This document shows positions 8,884 to 17,776 of a DNA stretch of 64,000 bases, in pieces. A program made the translations under genes and the position numbers. The notes beneath the pieces are model-generated. The model did no database searches and had not been told where the DNA came from. It saw nothing but the letters and a program-made list of their open reading frames with translations. The stretch is from positions 4,216,001-4,280,000 of the forward strand of contig OZ252019.1 of the NCBI GenBank assembly GCA_965247435.1. The letters run 5' to 3'. Origin of the DNA: Ilyomonas sp965247435. Lineage in GTDB: Bacteria > Bacteroidota > Bacteroidia > Chitinophagales > Chitinophagaceae. Position 1 is the first letter of the stretch. Each line of letters opens with the position of its first letter.

Positions 8884-9053
8884 TGGTGCTGAATTTGATA
8901 AACGTGCAATTTAGCGGATTACTGAACGATAAGGTTCCGGCAACGTGGCAGTGCTTTTACGCTTTTGGCAAGGCAACAGGTAAAGTGTGCCTTTTATTTA
9001 AAACACAGCGGAATTGAAAAAAGAGACAATATTTAGAAGAAACCAAAATTTAA

Positions 9054-9084
9054 TTTGGATAATTAACATCGTTAAGTATTTTTA
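9054..9084 (+). promoter_or_regulatory. Promoter of the tetR gene
   Basis: A -33 TTTG (9054-9057) and a -7-like TATTTTTA (9077-9084) are separated by 19 bp; the palindrome at 9063-9075 lies between them. Confidence 0.55.
9063..9075. promoter_or_regulatory. Candidate TetR operator 1 (TTAAC-N3-GTTAA)
   Basis: TTAACATCGTTAA is a 5+3+5 palindrome between the -33 and -7 elements of tetR. The same half-sites occur at 9747-9759 before the efflux genes. Confidence 0.65.
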
Positions 9085-9101
9085 CATCGTAACTATAAAC
9101 A

Positions 9102-9725
9102 ATGGGAATCATTGAACGAAAGGAAAAACAAAAAATAGAGATCCGGAAAATGATTCTGGATGCCTCTATCAAGCTGTTTGTAGAAGAAGGTTTTGAAAAT
9201 GTAACCATCCGTAAAATAGCCGATATTATCGAATATAGTCCCACAACAATCTATTTGTATTTTAAAGACAAGAACGAAATTTTTTACCAGCTCCACGAAC
9301 TTGGTTTTCAAAAAATGGCGGCTTTAAACCGCAACCTTGAAAACATAAAAAATCCGCTGACCCGGTTATTTAAAATGGGTGAGAACTATATTGAATTTGG
9401 GCTTGATAACCCCCAGTTTTACGACATCATGTTTATACTGCGCGCACCGATGCAGACACTGGAAAGCATGGCAAACTGCGACTGGAAAAACGGGGAGAAT
9501 GCACTCCATGCCTTAATGAGTATTGTAGAAGAATGTATGCAGAAAGGCTTCATTCAAAAGGGTGATATACAAGCCGTCTCCATGGCAATCTGGGGAATGG
9601 TGCATGGCCTGGTAAGTCTGCAGATACGCGAACGGTTTGACAAATTAGGCGATGGAAGAAACATCAAAACATTGATACACGAATCTTTCAACTGGCTGCT
9701 GAATGCCATTGATAAAACAGCTTAA
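9102..9725 (+). CDS. TetR/AcrR family transcriptional regulator
   Basis: 207 aa. The N-terminal domain has the TetR helix-turn-helix: ILDASIKLFVEEGFENVTI then RKIADIIEYSPTTIYLYFKD (residues about 18-60). The C-terminal ligand-binding half is divergent, as usual; it contains a TetR-C-like EECMQKGFIQKGD segment. It lies 62 bp upstream of, and in line with, a TolC-adaptor-RND pump operon, so it most likely represses that operon and itself through the palindromes at 9063 and 9747. Inducer unknown. Confidence 0.93.
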   Translation: MGIIERKEKQKIEIRKMILDASIKLFVEEGFENVTIRKIADIIEYSPTTIYLYFKDKNEIFYQLHELGFQKMAALNRNLENIKNPLTRLFKMGENYIEFGLDNPQFYDIMFILRAPMQTLESMANCDWKNGENALHALMSIVEECMQKGFIQKGDIQAVSMAIWGMVHGLVSLQIRERFDKLGDGRNIKTLIHESFNWLLNAIDKTA

Positions 9726-9738
9726 ACAAATTTTTTTC

Positions 9739-9767
9739 TTTGACACTTAACAACGTTAATATTTATA
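9739..9767 (+). promoter_or_regulatory. Promoter of the efflux operon
   Basis: TTTG at 9739-9742 and a TATTTATA at 9760-9767 form a weak -33/-7 pair with 17 bp between them; operator 2 lies between. Confidence 0.45.
9747..9759. promoter_or_regulatory. Candidate TetR operator 2 (TTAAC-N3-GTTAA)
   Basis: TTAACAACGTTAA has the same half-sites as operator 1 and also sits between -33 and -7, 28 bp before the ATG of the outer-membrane gene. Confidence 0.65.
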
Positions 9768-9787
9768 ACATCAATAATTAAATATTT

Positions 9788-11149
9788 ATGACACCAAAAA
9801 AACAATTCCTTCTCCTGTCTTTTCTAATTCTTTATGCTCCTTGGCAACGTTCGTTTGCACAACCAATGCTGGATAATTATATTAAAGCCGGCCTTGACAG
9901 TAACCTTGCTTTAAAACAGCAGAGCTTTGATTTGGAAAAGGCTAAACTGGACCTGGAACGCGCCAAAACCTTGTTTTACCCACAGGTTCAGGCAAATGCA
10001 CAATACACGCTTGCAAGCGGCGGCAGAAGTATTGATGTACCGCTCGGCGATTTATTAAATAATGTGTATTCTTCCCTAAACCAGCTTACTTCTTCTGCCA
10101 AGTTTCCGCAGGTGCAAAACCAGAGCATCCGGTTTTTACCCAACAACTACAACGATACAAAAATTGAGGTAACTGTGCCGGTGTATAACCCTTCACTTCA
10201 GTATAATAAAAAAATAAAAGAGCAACAGATTTATACGCAGCAACAGCAATTAAATTTATACAAGCGTGAACTGGTATTCAACATTAAACAAGCTTATTAC
10301 CAGTATTTGCAGGCCGCAAAAGCAGTAACTGTTTACAACAATGCATTAGCCACCGTAAATGAAAGTCTCCGCTACAACGAAAAGCTGGTAAAAAACCAGG
10401 TAGCAACCAAAGAAGTAGTGCTGAAAGCAAAAACCGAAGTCAGCAAAGTGCAAACCGCTTTGGCAGATGCAGAGAGCAAACAAAAAAACGCAGCCGCTTA
10501 CTTTAATTTCTTATTGAATAAACCGCTCGAAACACTTATTGCTGTTGATACTGCGGTATTCCAGGTCCGCCAGTACGAAGAAAATAGCTTGATTGAACTT
10601 CCGCAAAACCGGGAAGAATTAAAGCAATTATCCAGCACCGAAAAAGTGTTTGAAATCAATCAAAAATTGAACAACACTTACAAGCTGCCGGTAGTAAATG
10701 GCTTTTATAATATCGGCTTCCAGGGCTATGGTTATAAATGGGGCGACAGGCAATTTTACCAGCTTGGCGGACTGCAGTTGCAGTGGAATATTTTTAAAGG
10801 CAACGACAACAAACTAAGAGTAAAACAAACTGCCATTGACATTGATGCCATCAAAAATCAATACGCTAATGTATCGCAGCAACTAACGCTGCAGGTAACA
10901 ACCACTTACAATCAATATCAATCTGCGCTAACAGCTTTGCGCAATGCCGGCGATGAAGTGCTAAGCACAGGGGAAGCGTATCGCCTTACACAAAGCCGTT
11001 ATCTGCAAGGGCAGGCTTTGCAAATAGAGCTGATAGACGCCCGCACACAAATGACCAATGCAGACATCACATATTCATTAGCGCAGTTGGCTGTGCTAAC
11101 CAAAGAAGCCGAGATGGAACGTGTAACCGCAAGCTATCCGCTGCCATAA
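9788..11149 (+). CDS. TolC family outer-membrane efflux protein
   Basis: 453 aa with a signal peptide (cleavage expected near SFAQ, residue 24). The mature part is two repeats of long coiled-coil helices separated by short beta segments, the outer-membrane efflux protein (OEP) pattern: LALKQQSFDLEKAKLDLERAK, then AYYQYLQAAKAV, and a second repeat ending YRLTQSRYLQGQ, LQIELIDARTQM. It forms the outer-membrane duct for the tripartite pump encoded downstream. First gene of the operon after tetR; 46 bp separate it from the adaptor gene. Confidence 0.93.
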   Translation: MTPKKQFLLLSFLILYAPWQRSFAQPMLDNYIKAGLDSNLALKQQSFDLEKAKLDLERAKTLFYPQVQANAQYTLASGGRSIDVPLGDLLNNVYSSLNQLTSSAKFPQVQNQSIRFLPNNYNDTKIEVTVPVYNPSLQYNKKIKEQQIYTQQQQLNLYKRELVFNIKQAYYQYLQAAKAVTVYNNALATVNESLRYNEKLVKNQVATKEVVLKAKTEVSKVQTALADAESKQKNAAAYFNFLLNKPLETLIAVDTAVFQVRQYEENSLIELPQNREELKQLSSTEKVFEINQKLNNTYKLPVVNGFYNIGFQGYGYKWGDRQFYQLGGLQLQWNIFKGNDNKLRVKQTAIDIDAIKNQYANVSQQLTLQVTTTYNQYQSALTALRNAGDEVLSTGEAYRLTQSRYLQGQALQIELIDARTQMTNADITYSLAQLAVLTKEAEMERVTASYPLP

Positions 11150-11195
11150 TTTTTACAAGCAATCATCCATACATCAACCGTTATAAAATTATTTT

Positions 11196-12245
11196 ATGAA
11201 AATTGTTTTCAGTAAACTTATCATCCTTGTTTCCTTCATTTTACTCTTTGTTTCGTGCAGCGATAAACAGACGGCAAGCGTAATAGCTGACGATGCAGTT
11301 GTGGTAAAAACCGCGCCGGTCACGGCAAAAGATTATGTATCCAATTTGCAATATTCCGGTAAAATAGAATCTACCAGGCAAACGAATTTATCCTTTAAAA
11401 TCAGTGGCGTTATTGCCCGCATTTATGTAAAGGAAGGCGATAAGGTAAGTAGTGGTCAACTGCTTGCTACGCTTGATTTAACAGAGATTAACGCGCAGGT
11501 ACAGCAAGCCACGCAAAGCGCCGAAAAAGCGGCCCGCGACTTTACTAGGGTAAAGAACTTGCTGGCTGATACCGCCGCCACATTAGAGCAATATCAGAAT
11601 GCAGAAACCGGTCAGAAGCTTGCCAGCGAAGCGATGCACATTGCCACCTTTAACCAGCAGTATGCGCAGATAAGAGCCACGGATAACGGAACGATCATAA
11701 AAAAAATAATGAGCGAAGGAGAACTGGCTTCGCCGGGCGCAACGGTGCTGATGATGAACGCCACTTCCAGCGACGATTGGGTGGTGCGTTTTGGCGTTAG
11801 CGATAAAGACTGGGCAGGCTTAAAAAAAGGCGACGCCGCTTCGGTTCAGATTGATGCGTACCCGGCAGAAACATTTAAAGGAATCATCACCAAAATAGCG
11901 GCTGCAGCCGATGCCGCCAGCGGTACCTATGAAGTAGAAGTAAATGTATTGCCAAGCGATAAAAAGTTTGCCGCGGGGTTGTTTGCAACCGTTAAGCTCA
12001 GCACCGCTTCGCAGCAAAAAGTAAGGATGATACCCATCGAAGCCCTGACCGAAGGAGACGGAAAAACAGGGTATGTATATCTGTTGAATAAGGATGGAAA
12101 AACGGTAACAAAACGAAGAGTAACAATTGGTTTTGTTGAGGATGATAAGATAGCTGTTAACAGCGGCCTTACTGATGTGACTGATGTGATAACAGACGGT
12201 GTTAGTTACTTAACGGAGAATGCAAAAGTGAAGCTGGCGAAATGA
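11196..12245 (+). CDS. RND efflux periplasmic adaptor lipoprotein
   Basis: 349 aa membrane-fusion protein. The start MKIVFSKLIILVSFILLF leads to a lipobox ending at Cys21 (FVSC), so it is probably a lipoprotein. Next comes the biotinyl-lipoyl half YSGKIESTRQTNLSFKISG.IARIYVKEGDKV, a short helical hairpin (about 105-150), then the second lipoyl half and beta-barrel (VRFGVSDKDWAGLKKGD). It bridges the inner-membrane pump and the TolC-like duct. The next gene starts 122 bp later, with an inverted repeat in between. Confidence 0.93.
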   Translation: MKIVFSKLIILVSFILLFVSCSDKQTASVIADDAVVVKTAPVTAKDYVSNLQYSGKIESTRQTNLSFKISGVIARIYVKEGDKVSSGQLLATLDLTEINAQVQQATQSAEKAARDFTRVKNLLADTAATLEQYQNAETGQKLASEAMHIATFNQQYAQIRATDNGTIIKKIMSEGELASPGATVLMMNATSSDDWVVRFGVSDKDWAGLKKGDAASVQIDAYPAETFKGIITKIAAAADAASGTYEVEVNVLPSDKKFAAGLFATVKLSTASQQKVRMIPIEALTEGDGKTGYVYLLNKDGKTVTKRRVTIGFVEDDKIAVNSGLTDVTDVITDGVSYLTENAKVKLAK

Positions 12246-12282
12246 CGAAAGGAAACGATTCGGCAATACAAACTCATTCAGA

Positions 12283-12354
12283 CTGCTAAGACGCAAAGAC
12301 GCTAAGTTTTCGCATTTACATTCCTGATTATTGGTGTCTTCGCGCCTTCGTGGC
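12283..12354. repeat. Imperfect inverted-repeat element between pump genes
   Basis: Arm 1 (12283-12306) contains AAGACGCAAAGACGCTAA; the reverse complement of arm 2 (12331-12354) contains AAGGCGCGAAGACACCAA, 14 of 18 matching. Such 'GACGCAAAGACGC' palindromes recur between genes in many bacteria. Here it lies inside the operon and would fold in the mRNA just before the pump start. Confidence 0.6.
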
Positions 12355-12367
12355 AAAAAATATTCTT

Positions 12368-15300
12368 ATGAAAATAACAAATTTTGCAGTAAAAAATTAC
12401 CAGTTCACGCTCATCGTGTTTGTGATGCTGGTTGCCATTGGCATCAATTCGTTAATTAATATGCCGCGCGGCGAAGACCCCGATTTTGCGGCGCCTGAGT
12501 TTAATGTCGTGGTTGTGTATCCCGGCACCAGTCCGCAGGATATGGAACAGTTGGTGATAAATAAATTAGAGAAAAAAATCAATGAGCTGGATGATATAAA
12601 AACCATTAAATCTCAAATAAATGATGGTCTTGCGGTGATGGACATTGCTTTTAAATACTCCACCGATCCGGATAAAAAATACCAGGACCTGGTGCGCGAG
12701 ATGGACGCGATCAGGCCCGATTTACCAACCGATATTCAGAACATACAGATACTGAAATTCAGCCCCAGCGATGTAAACATTATCCAGATTGCATTGCTGA
12801 GCGAAACGGCGCCATACAGCGAGCTGGAAAAGCGAAGCAGGCAACTGAAAGAAGACCTTGAAAAAATAAAATCGCTGAAGAACGTTGACAACTGGGCGTT
12901 TCCGCAGCAGCAGGTTCGCATTGCCGTAAATCTTGACAAGATGATGCAGAACAAACTTGCTTTAAATACGGTTATCGGCGCGGTACAAAGCGAGAACGTA
13001 AACATTCCCGGCGGCAGCATTGATATGGGCACCAAAAAATACAATATCAAAACCAGCGGCGACTATAAAAGCATTGATGAAATTAAGAACACCGTGATTG
13101 AAAGTGTTGGTGGAAAATCGGTGTATGTAAAAGATATTGCTGATGTATCGTTTGATTACGACGAGCCGAATTATATTGCGCGGTTAAACGGCAAACGCGG
13201 CGTGTTTGTAACCGCCAGCCGCAAGATGGGCACCAATATTTTTGATGTGGAAAAAGAGATGCAGCCGGTGCTCGACAACTTTCAAAAAACATTGCCTAAA
13301 AGCATCGGGTACAACCAAAGTTTTGATAATGCAGCCAGCGTACACAAACGCTTAAGCGGCTTCACTACCGATTTTGCCATCGCTATCTGTCTGGTGCTGC
13401 TTACCTTGCTGCCATTGGGTTTCAGGGCAAGCTTGGTGGTGATGATCTCTATTCCCTTATCACTTGCCATTGGTTTGTTTTTGTTAGACATGTTTGGCAT
13501 CACCATCAACCAGTTGAGTATCGTAGGTTTGGTAGTTGCGCTGGGTTTATTGGTGGATGACAGCATAGTAGTGGTAGAAAATATCGAGCGGTATATGCGC
13601 ATGGGCTACAGTAAACGCAGCGCAGCAATGGCAGCCACCAAGCAGATTGGCTTAGCTGTAATCGGCTGCACGGCAACACTCATTTTCGCCTTTCTTCCGC
13701 TCCTTTTTTTACCCGAAGGCGCAGGTGATTTTATCAGAAGTTTACCCGCCGCCGTGGTTACAACCGTGCTTGCTTCCCTGTTTGTTTCGTTAACCATTAT
13801 TCCGTTTTTATCAAGTAGAATTTTAAGCAATCATACCAGCGCAGAAGGCAATATTTTTCTGCGCGGATTAAAGCGGTTGGTGAGTGGTTCTTACAAGCAA
13901 TTATTGCATCGCGCCCTGGCAAAGCCGCTCCTTACTTTGCTCATTGCGGCAGCCATTTTTATTGGCGCTATCGCCTTAGTGCCGGTGGTTGGTTTTAGTG
14001 TATTTCCGGCATCGGAGAAACCGATGTTTATGATTAATATAGAAACGCCGTTGGGCGCCAGCCTTCGCTATACCGATTCGGTAACGCGCGTGGTAGAAAA
14101 CGGTATTAAGCGCATACCCGGTTTAAAAAACTATGCAAGCAATGTAGGGCATGGCAACCCGCGCATTTATTATAATGTAGTAACGTTGGGCAACGCAGAT
14201 AACAAGGCGCAAATATTTGTACAGCTCAACAATACATCGCCCGGCGACAAGCGAAAACTAATTGATGAATTGCGCAGCAAATTCAGAGATTTTCCCAACG
14301 CAAAAATAGAAGTGAAAGATTTTGAGCAGGGTCCGCCGGTAGAAGCGCCGATTGCCATCCGCTTGTTCAGCGAAAACTTAGACACCTTGCGGGCATTGTC
14401 TTTCCGCGTAGAAAACCTGCTGAAGAAAACGCCGGGAACGATGTATGTAAACAACGATTTAACTACGTTGAAAACAGACATCAAGGTAAACGTAAACAAA
14501 GAAAAAGCAGCCATGCTCGGCGTTGCCACCAGCGAAATAGATAAGACCATCCGCATGGCGGTAACCGGCTTGCACATTGGCATTTTCAGGAAAGAAGATA
14601 AGGACGAAGACGATGCCATCAACATTACACTGCCGCGCGATGGCAGGCAAACATTTGATGTATTTGGTAAAATCAATGTCGCTTCTTACAATGGTGTGCT
14701 CGTTCCGCTCAGCCAGTTGGCAGACATTGGTTTTCAAACCTCGCCTACTACGATTAAACACTACGATAAAGATCGCTATACCGTGGTAACAGCATTTGTA
14801 CAAAGCGGCTACAACACGGCAAAACTTACCACCGGAATTTTGCAGCAGTTGGATAGCATGCAATTTCCGGAAGGCGCAAAATATATAGCTGCCGGCGATG
14901 TGGAAGCCAGCCAGCAAAGCTTTGGCGGGCTGGGAACGATTGTACTTATTACCGTGTTTGGCTTGCTTGGCGTGCTTATTTTAGAATTCAAAACATTCAA
15001 AAGCACGCTGATTGTTTTATCCGTAATTCCGTTGGGCATTATCGGCGCGGTAGCCGCCCTGTTGCTATCGGGCAATACGTTTTCTTTTATCTCGGTGATT
15101 GGCCTGATTGCCCTGATTGGTATTGAAGTAAAGAATTCGATTTTGTTGGTTGATTATACCGATCAACTGCGCAGAGACGGCAGCAGTATTGAGGAAGCCA
15201 TTGAAGAAGCGGGCGAAACCCGTTTTATTCCTATCATCCTTACTACGCTTACTGCCATTGGCGGTTTGCTCCCGCTGGTATTGGAACACAATCCATTGTA

Positions 15301-15484
15301 TTCGCCGCTGGCTTTGGTGATTATCGGCGGTCTGATTTCCTCTACTTTGTTAACCCGCGTGGTAACACCGGTATTGTATAAATTGTTAGCGCCAAAAGTA
15401 TTGCATGAGGAAGAGGAAGAAATAATAAAGCCGCATAAGAATGGCAATGCGCTATCAAAGAAGAATGCAGCTTTAATGGTATAA
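12368..15484 (+). CDS. RND family efflux pump permease (AcrB/HAE1-like)
   Basis: 1038 aa inner-membrane proton-driven pump. Start chosen at ATG 12368; a GTG at 12350 would add six residues encoded by the inverted-repeat arm. Typical features: N-terminal membrane helix, MPRGEDPDF, the first periplasmic domain (VVVVYPGTSPQDMEQLVINKLE), the TM4 relay LVVALGLLVDDSIVVVENIERYM with Asp-Asp near residue 395, and the second half with LIGIEVKNSILLVDYTDQLR. Together with the TolC-like and adaptor proteins it exports small toxic compounds; the substrate cannot be read from sequence. Last gene of the operon, followed by a terminator. Confidence 0.95.
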   Translation: MKITNFAVKNYQFTLIVFVMLVAIGINSLINMPRGEDPDFAAPEFNVVVVYPGTSPQDMEQLVINKLEKKINELDDIKTIKSQINDGLAVMDIAFKYSTDPDKKYQDLVREMDAIRPDLPTDIQNIQILKFSPSDVNIIQIALLSETAPYSELEKRSRQLKEDLEKIKSLKNVDNWAFPQQQVRIAVNLDKMMQNKLALNTVIGAVQSENVNIPGGSIDMGTKKYNIKTSGDYKSIDEIKNTVIESVGGKSVYVKDIADVSFDYDEPNYIARLNGKRGVFVTASRKMGTNIFDVEKEMQPVLDNFQKTLPKSIGYNQSFDNAASVHKRLSGFTTDFAIAICLVLLTLLPLGFRASLVVMISIPLSLAIGLFLLDMFGITINQLSIVGLVVALGLLVDDSIVVVENIERYMRMGYSKRSAAMAATKQIGLAVIGCTATLIFAFLPLLFLPEGAGDFIRSLPAAVVTTVLASLFVSLTIIPFLSSRILSNHTSAEGNIFLRGLKRLVSGSYKQLLHRALAKPLLTLLIAAAIFIGAIALVPVVGFSVFPASEKPMFMINIETPLGASLRYTDSVTRVVENGIKRIPGLKNYASNVGHGNPRIYYNVVTLGNADNKAQIFVQLNNTSPGDKRKLIDELRSKFRDFPNAKIEVKDFEQGPPVEAPIAIRLFSENLDTLRALSFRVENLLKKTPGTMYVNNDLTTLKTDIKVNVNKEKAAMLGVATSEIDKTIRMAVTGLHIGIFRKEDKDEDDAINITLPRDGRQTFDVFGKINVASYNGVLVPLSQLADIGFQTSPTTIKHYDKDRYTVVTAFVQSGYNTAKLTTGILQQLDSMQFPEGAKYIAAGDVEASQQSFGGLGTIVLITVFGLLGVLILEFKTFKSTLIVLSVIPLGIIGAVAALLLSGNTFSFISVIGLIALIGIEVKNSILLVDYTDQLRRDGSSIEEAIEEAGETRFIPIILTTLTAIGGLLPLVLEHNPLYSPLALVIIGGLISSTLLTRVVTPVLYKLLAPKVLHEEEEEIIKPHKNGNALSKKNAALMV

Positions 15485-15502
15485 TTACCGTAATGAACAA
15501 TA

Positions 15503-15538
15503 TTAAAAGAGCACTTCCATACGGAAGTGCTCTTTTAA
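15503..15538. terminator. Bidirectional terminator, 16-bp stem
   Basis: TTAAAAGAGCACTTCC pairs with GGAAGTGCTCTTTTAA around loop ATAC, between the convergent pump and sensor kinase genes; it carries U-tracts in both directions. Confidence 0.88.
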
Positions 15539-15572
15539 CAGCTTATGGCTTCTTAAGGAGGCATCAGCATTA

Positions 15573-17519
15573 TTACGAAACTTCTGAAAACACTTTTCCT
15601 TCTTTTTCTTTTTGCGCAACCGATGCCGCCGGAATCGTAAAGTAAAAGGTACTGCCTTCTCCAAGGGCACTCACAAAACCGATTACGCCACCGTTTTTTT
15701 CTACCAGTTCTTTGCACAATAAAAGTCCTAAGCCGCTCCCTTTTTCGTGTCCTGATCCAAAAGTTGTGTGCGTAACGGCCTTATTAAAAATTTTAGCCTG
15801 GTTTTCAGGTGGTATGCCGGGGCCGGTATCTTTCACCAGTATTTTTACAAAGCCATTTTCCGCATTTGATAATACGGTAACGGTGTCTCCTGCACTGCAA
15901 AACTTAACAGCATTTTCTATCAGGTTGCGTATTACAAGGTCGGTTGTCATTTCATCGGCAAAAGCAACTGCCGGTGCCCCATCAGTTCCGGCTTCCAAAG
16001 CAATTCCTTTTTCAGCAGTCCTTGTTTTTACTAACTGTATATTTTGCCCGATCACCTTTGCCACGTCAAATGCCTGTACATTCATGTGCATACCTTCCAT
16101 CTGGCTCTTGGCCCAATATAAAAGATTGTTCAGCAGGTGCCTTGTAGAGGCAAGGCTGCTGTTGATCTGCGTTAAAAAATAATGCGTTTCTTCTTTGGAA
16201 AGTGCATCGGAATTTAATAATTCAAGCATACCGCTTAATGAGCCGATAGGGCCGCGTAGATCATGGCCAACAATGGAAAACAACTTATTCTTCATGCTGT
16301 TTACCTCTTCAAGCTGCAGATTTTTATGGATGATTTCTTTGTTCTGTTGCTCCAGTTGTTTATTAAACTTCTTTTTTACACTATTATTCTTATACAAATG
16401 AAAAGTAAATAAGGCCAGCAGTACAAACAAAGCAGTGCCCAGCATTCCTATCCATTCGTTTCGGTTAATTTCCCGCTGCTGCGCTGCTTGCTGTTTATTG
16501 AGAAGATCAACCTGCTGCTGTTTTTTTTCAAGGTCGTACGTAGCCTGCAACTGTTCTATCTGCTTGTTTTTTGCTACTGTGCTTAGGCTGTCATTCAACG
16601 ATATTTCAAGGTTACGGTAATAAAGCGCCTGTTGGTATTGCGCCAGCGTGTCCTGGTTAAGATATAATAAATGATAAGCATCCCTTGTTATCCGGTAAAT
16701 ATGTAGCTCTTGACCTGTTTGTGCGCTCTTTAATGCATAGCCGATGCTTTCGTTGTATAAGTTAAGCTGATAGTACGCCAGGCCCAGCGAGTTGTTTGCA
16801 TAAGCAATACCTTCATAATCGTTTATACTTTCAGAAATGCTTAGCGCCTGCTTGAGATAAGGCAGGGATTGATGATACAATCGGGAGGCGATATAGTTAT
16901 CGCCAATATTAGCCAGCGTAATAGCCATGCTCAGAGAATCATTTTCGTGTATCGCAATTTCCAGTGCTTCTTTGTTGTAAACAATAGACGAATCGGGTTG
17001 ACTGTTCTTTTTATATACCTCCCCGATATTCACCATCAAAGAAGAAGCATCGCCATTAATTTTTTTGATGATGGAAAGCGACTTTTTAAAATAGTCAATC
17101 GCTTTCGGGTAATCTGCCATATTCATGTACACGATGCCAATAACATTGTACGTGTTTCCCGTAAGGTCTTCAAAGTGCTGCGCTTCGCTTAAGCGAAGGG
17201 CTTCAAAATAGTAACTCAATGCCTCCGGATATTTGCCTTTGATATCCAAGGAAACACCTTTAGTCAGAAGTGCATACACCACTCCTTTTTTAAAATCTAT
17301 CTTTCGGGCCAGTTGCAATGCGCTATCAGCTATAAGTACAGCGCTATCCGGGTTTTTATTTTGGTACCAGCGCGCAATGTTGCGGTAGGCCATTACCCGG
17401 CTCGTATCCTGCCCCGTTGCATTGAGCTTTTGAATAAGTGTTTGTAGCGTTGCAGGTTGCGCACCGCACACGAAGGCGCCTGCAAAAAAATAAACAAACA
17501 TGCTAACAAAAGATCGCAT
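15573..17519 (-). CDS. TPR-containing membrane sensor histidine kinase (copy 1)
   Basis: 648 aa. Signal peptide (MRSFVSMFVYFFAGAFVCGAQ), five to six tetratricopeptide repeats in the periplasm (about 40-290), a coiled coil, one membrane helix near 355 (LGTALFVLLALFTFHLY), then a HisKA domain with GHDLRGP (His about 419) and an HATPase domain (RNLIENAVKFC, DTGPGIP, GSGLGLLLCKELVEKNGG). The TPR part probably senses a periplasmic protein or peptide and drives autophosphorylation. There is no receiver domain and no adjacent response regulator. It is paralogous along its whole length to the kinase at 17777-19735. Confidence 0.95.
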   Translation of the reverse strand: MRSFVSMFVYFFAGAFVCGAQPATLQTLIQKLNATGQDTSRVMAYRNIARWYQNKNPDSAVLIADSALQLARKIDFKKGVVYALLTKGVSLDIKGKYPEALSYYFEALRLSEAQHFEDLTGNTYNVIGIVYMNMADYPKAIDYFKKSLSIIKKINGDASSLMVNIGEVYKKNSQPDSSIVYNKEALEIAIHENDSLSMAITLANIGDNYIASRLYHQSLPYLKQALSISESINDYEGIAYANNSLGLAYYQLNLYNESIGYALKSAQTGQELHIYRITRDAYHLLYLNQDTLAQYQQALYYRNLEISLNDSLSTVAKNKQIEQLQATYDLEKKQQQVDLLNKQQAAQQREINRNEWIGMLGTALFVLLALFTFHLYKNNSVKKKFNKQLEQQNKEIIHKNLQLEEVNSMKNKLFSIVGHDLRGPIGSLSGMLELLNSDALSKEETHYFLTQINSSLASTRHLLNNLLYWAKSQMEGMHMNVQAFDVAKVIGQNIQLVKTRTAEKGIALEAGTDGAPAVAFADEMTTDLVIRNLIENAVKFCSAGDTVTVLSNAENGFVKILVKDTGPGIPPENQAKIFNKAVTHTTFGSGHEKGSGLGLLLCKELVEKNGGVIGFVSALGEGSTFYFTIPAASVAQKEKEGKVFSEVS

Positions 17520-17604
17520 ACGGGAGAAGGTTAATACAGACGGCTGCCTGAAAAGGAAATACTACAAACTTCCTCTTTTTAGAGGGCTCCGGCTTATACA
17601 ATAG

Positions 17605-17623
17605 TTTATAATTTGATTAAATT
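17605..17623. repeat. 19-bp element shared upstream of both TPR kinases (copy 1)
   Basis: TTTATAATTTGATTAAATT here is identical to 19810-19828. It lies 86 bp upstream of the kinase start at 17519 and is a candidate shared promoter or regulator site. Confidence 0.7.
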
Positions 17624-17776
17624 CTGACTACGTGATGCACCCTGTTTACTTAATATCAAAAGTGTATGGAGAAGCTGTTCAGAACGCCTTATCGCCATAC
17701 GCTTTTAAAGTATGCATCCGCAATTAATTTCAGCAAATACCTGTTCTGAAAAATATTCAGCACATTGCTGGCTGCT

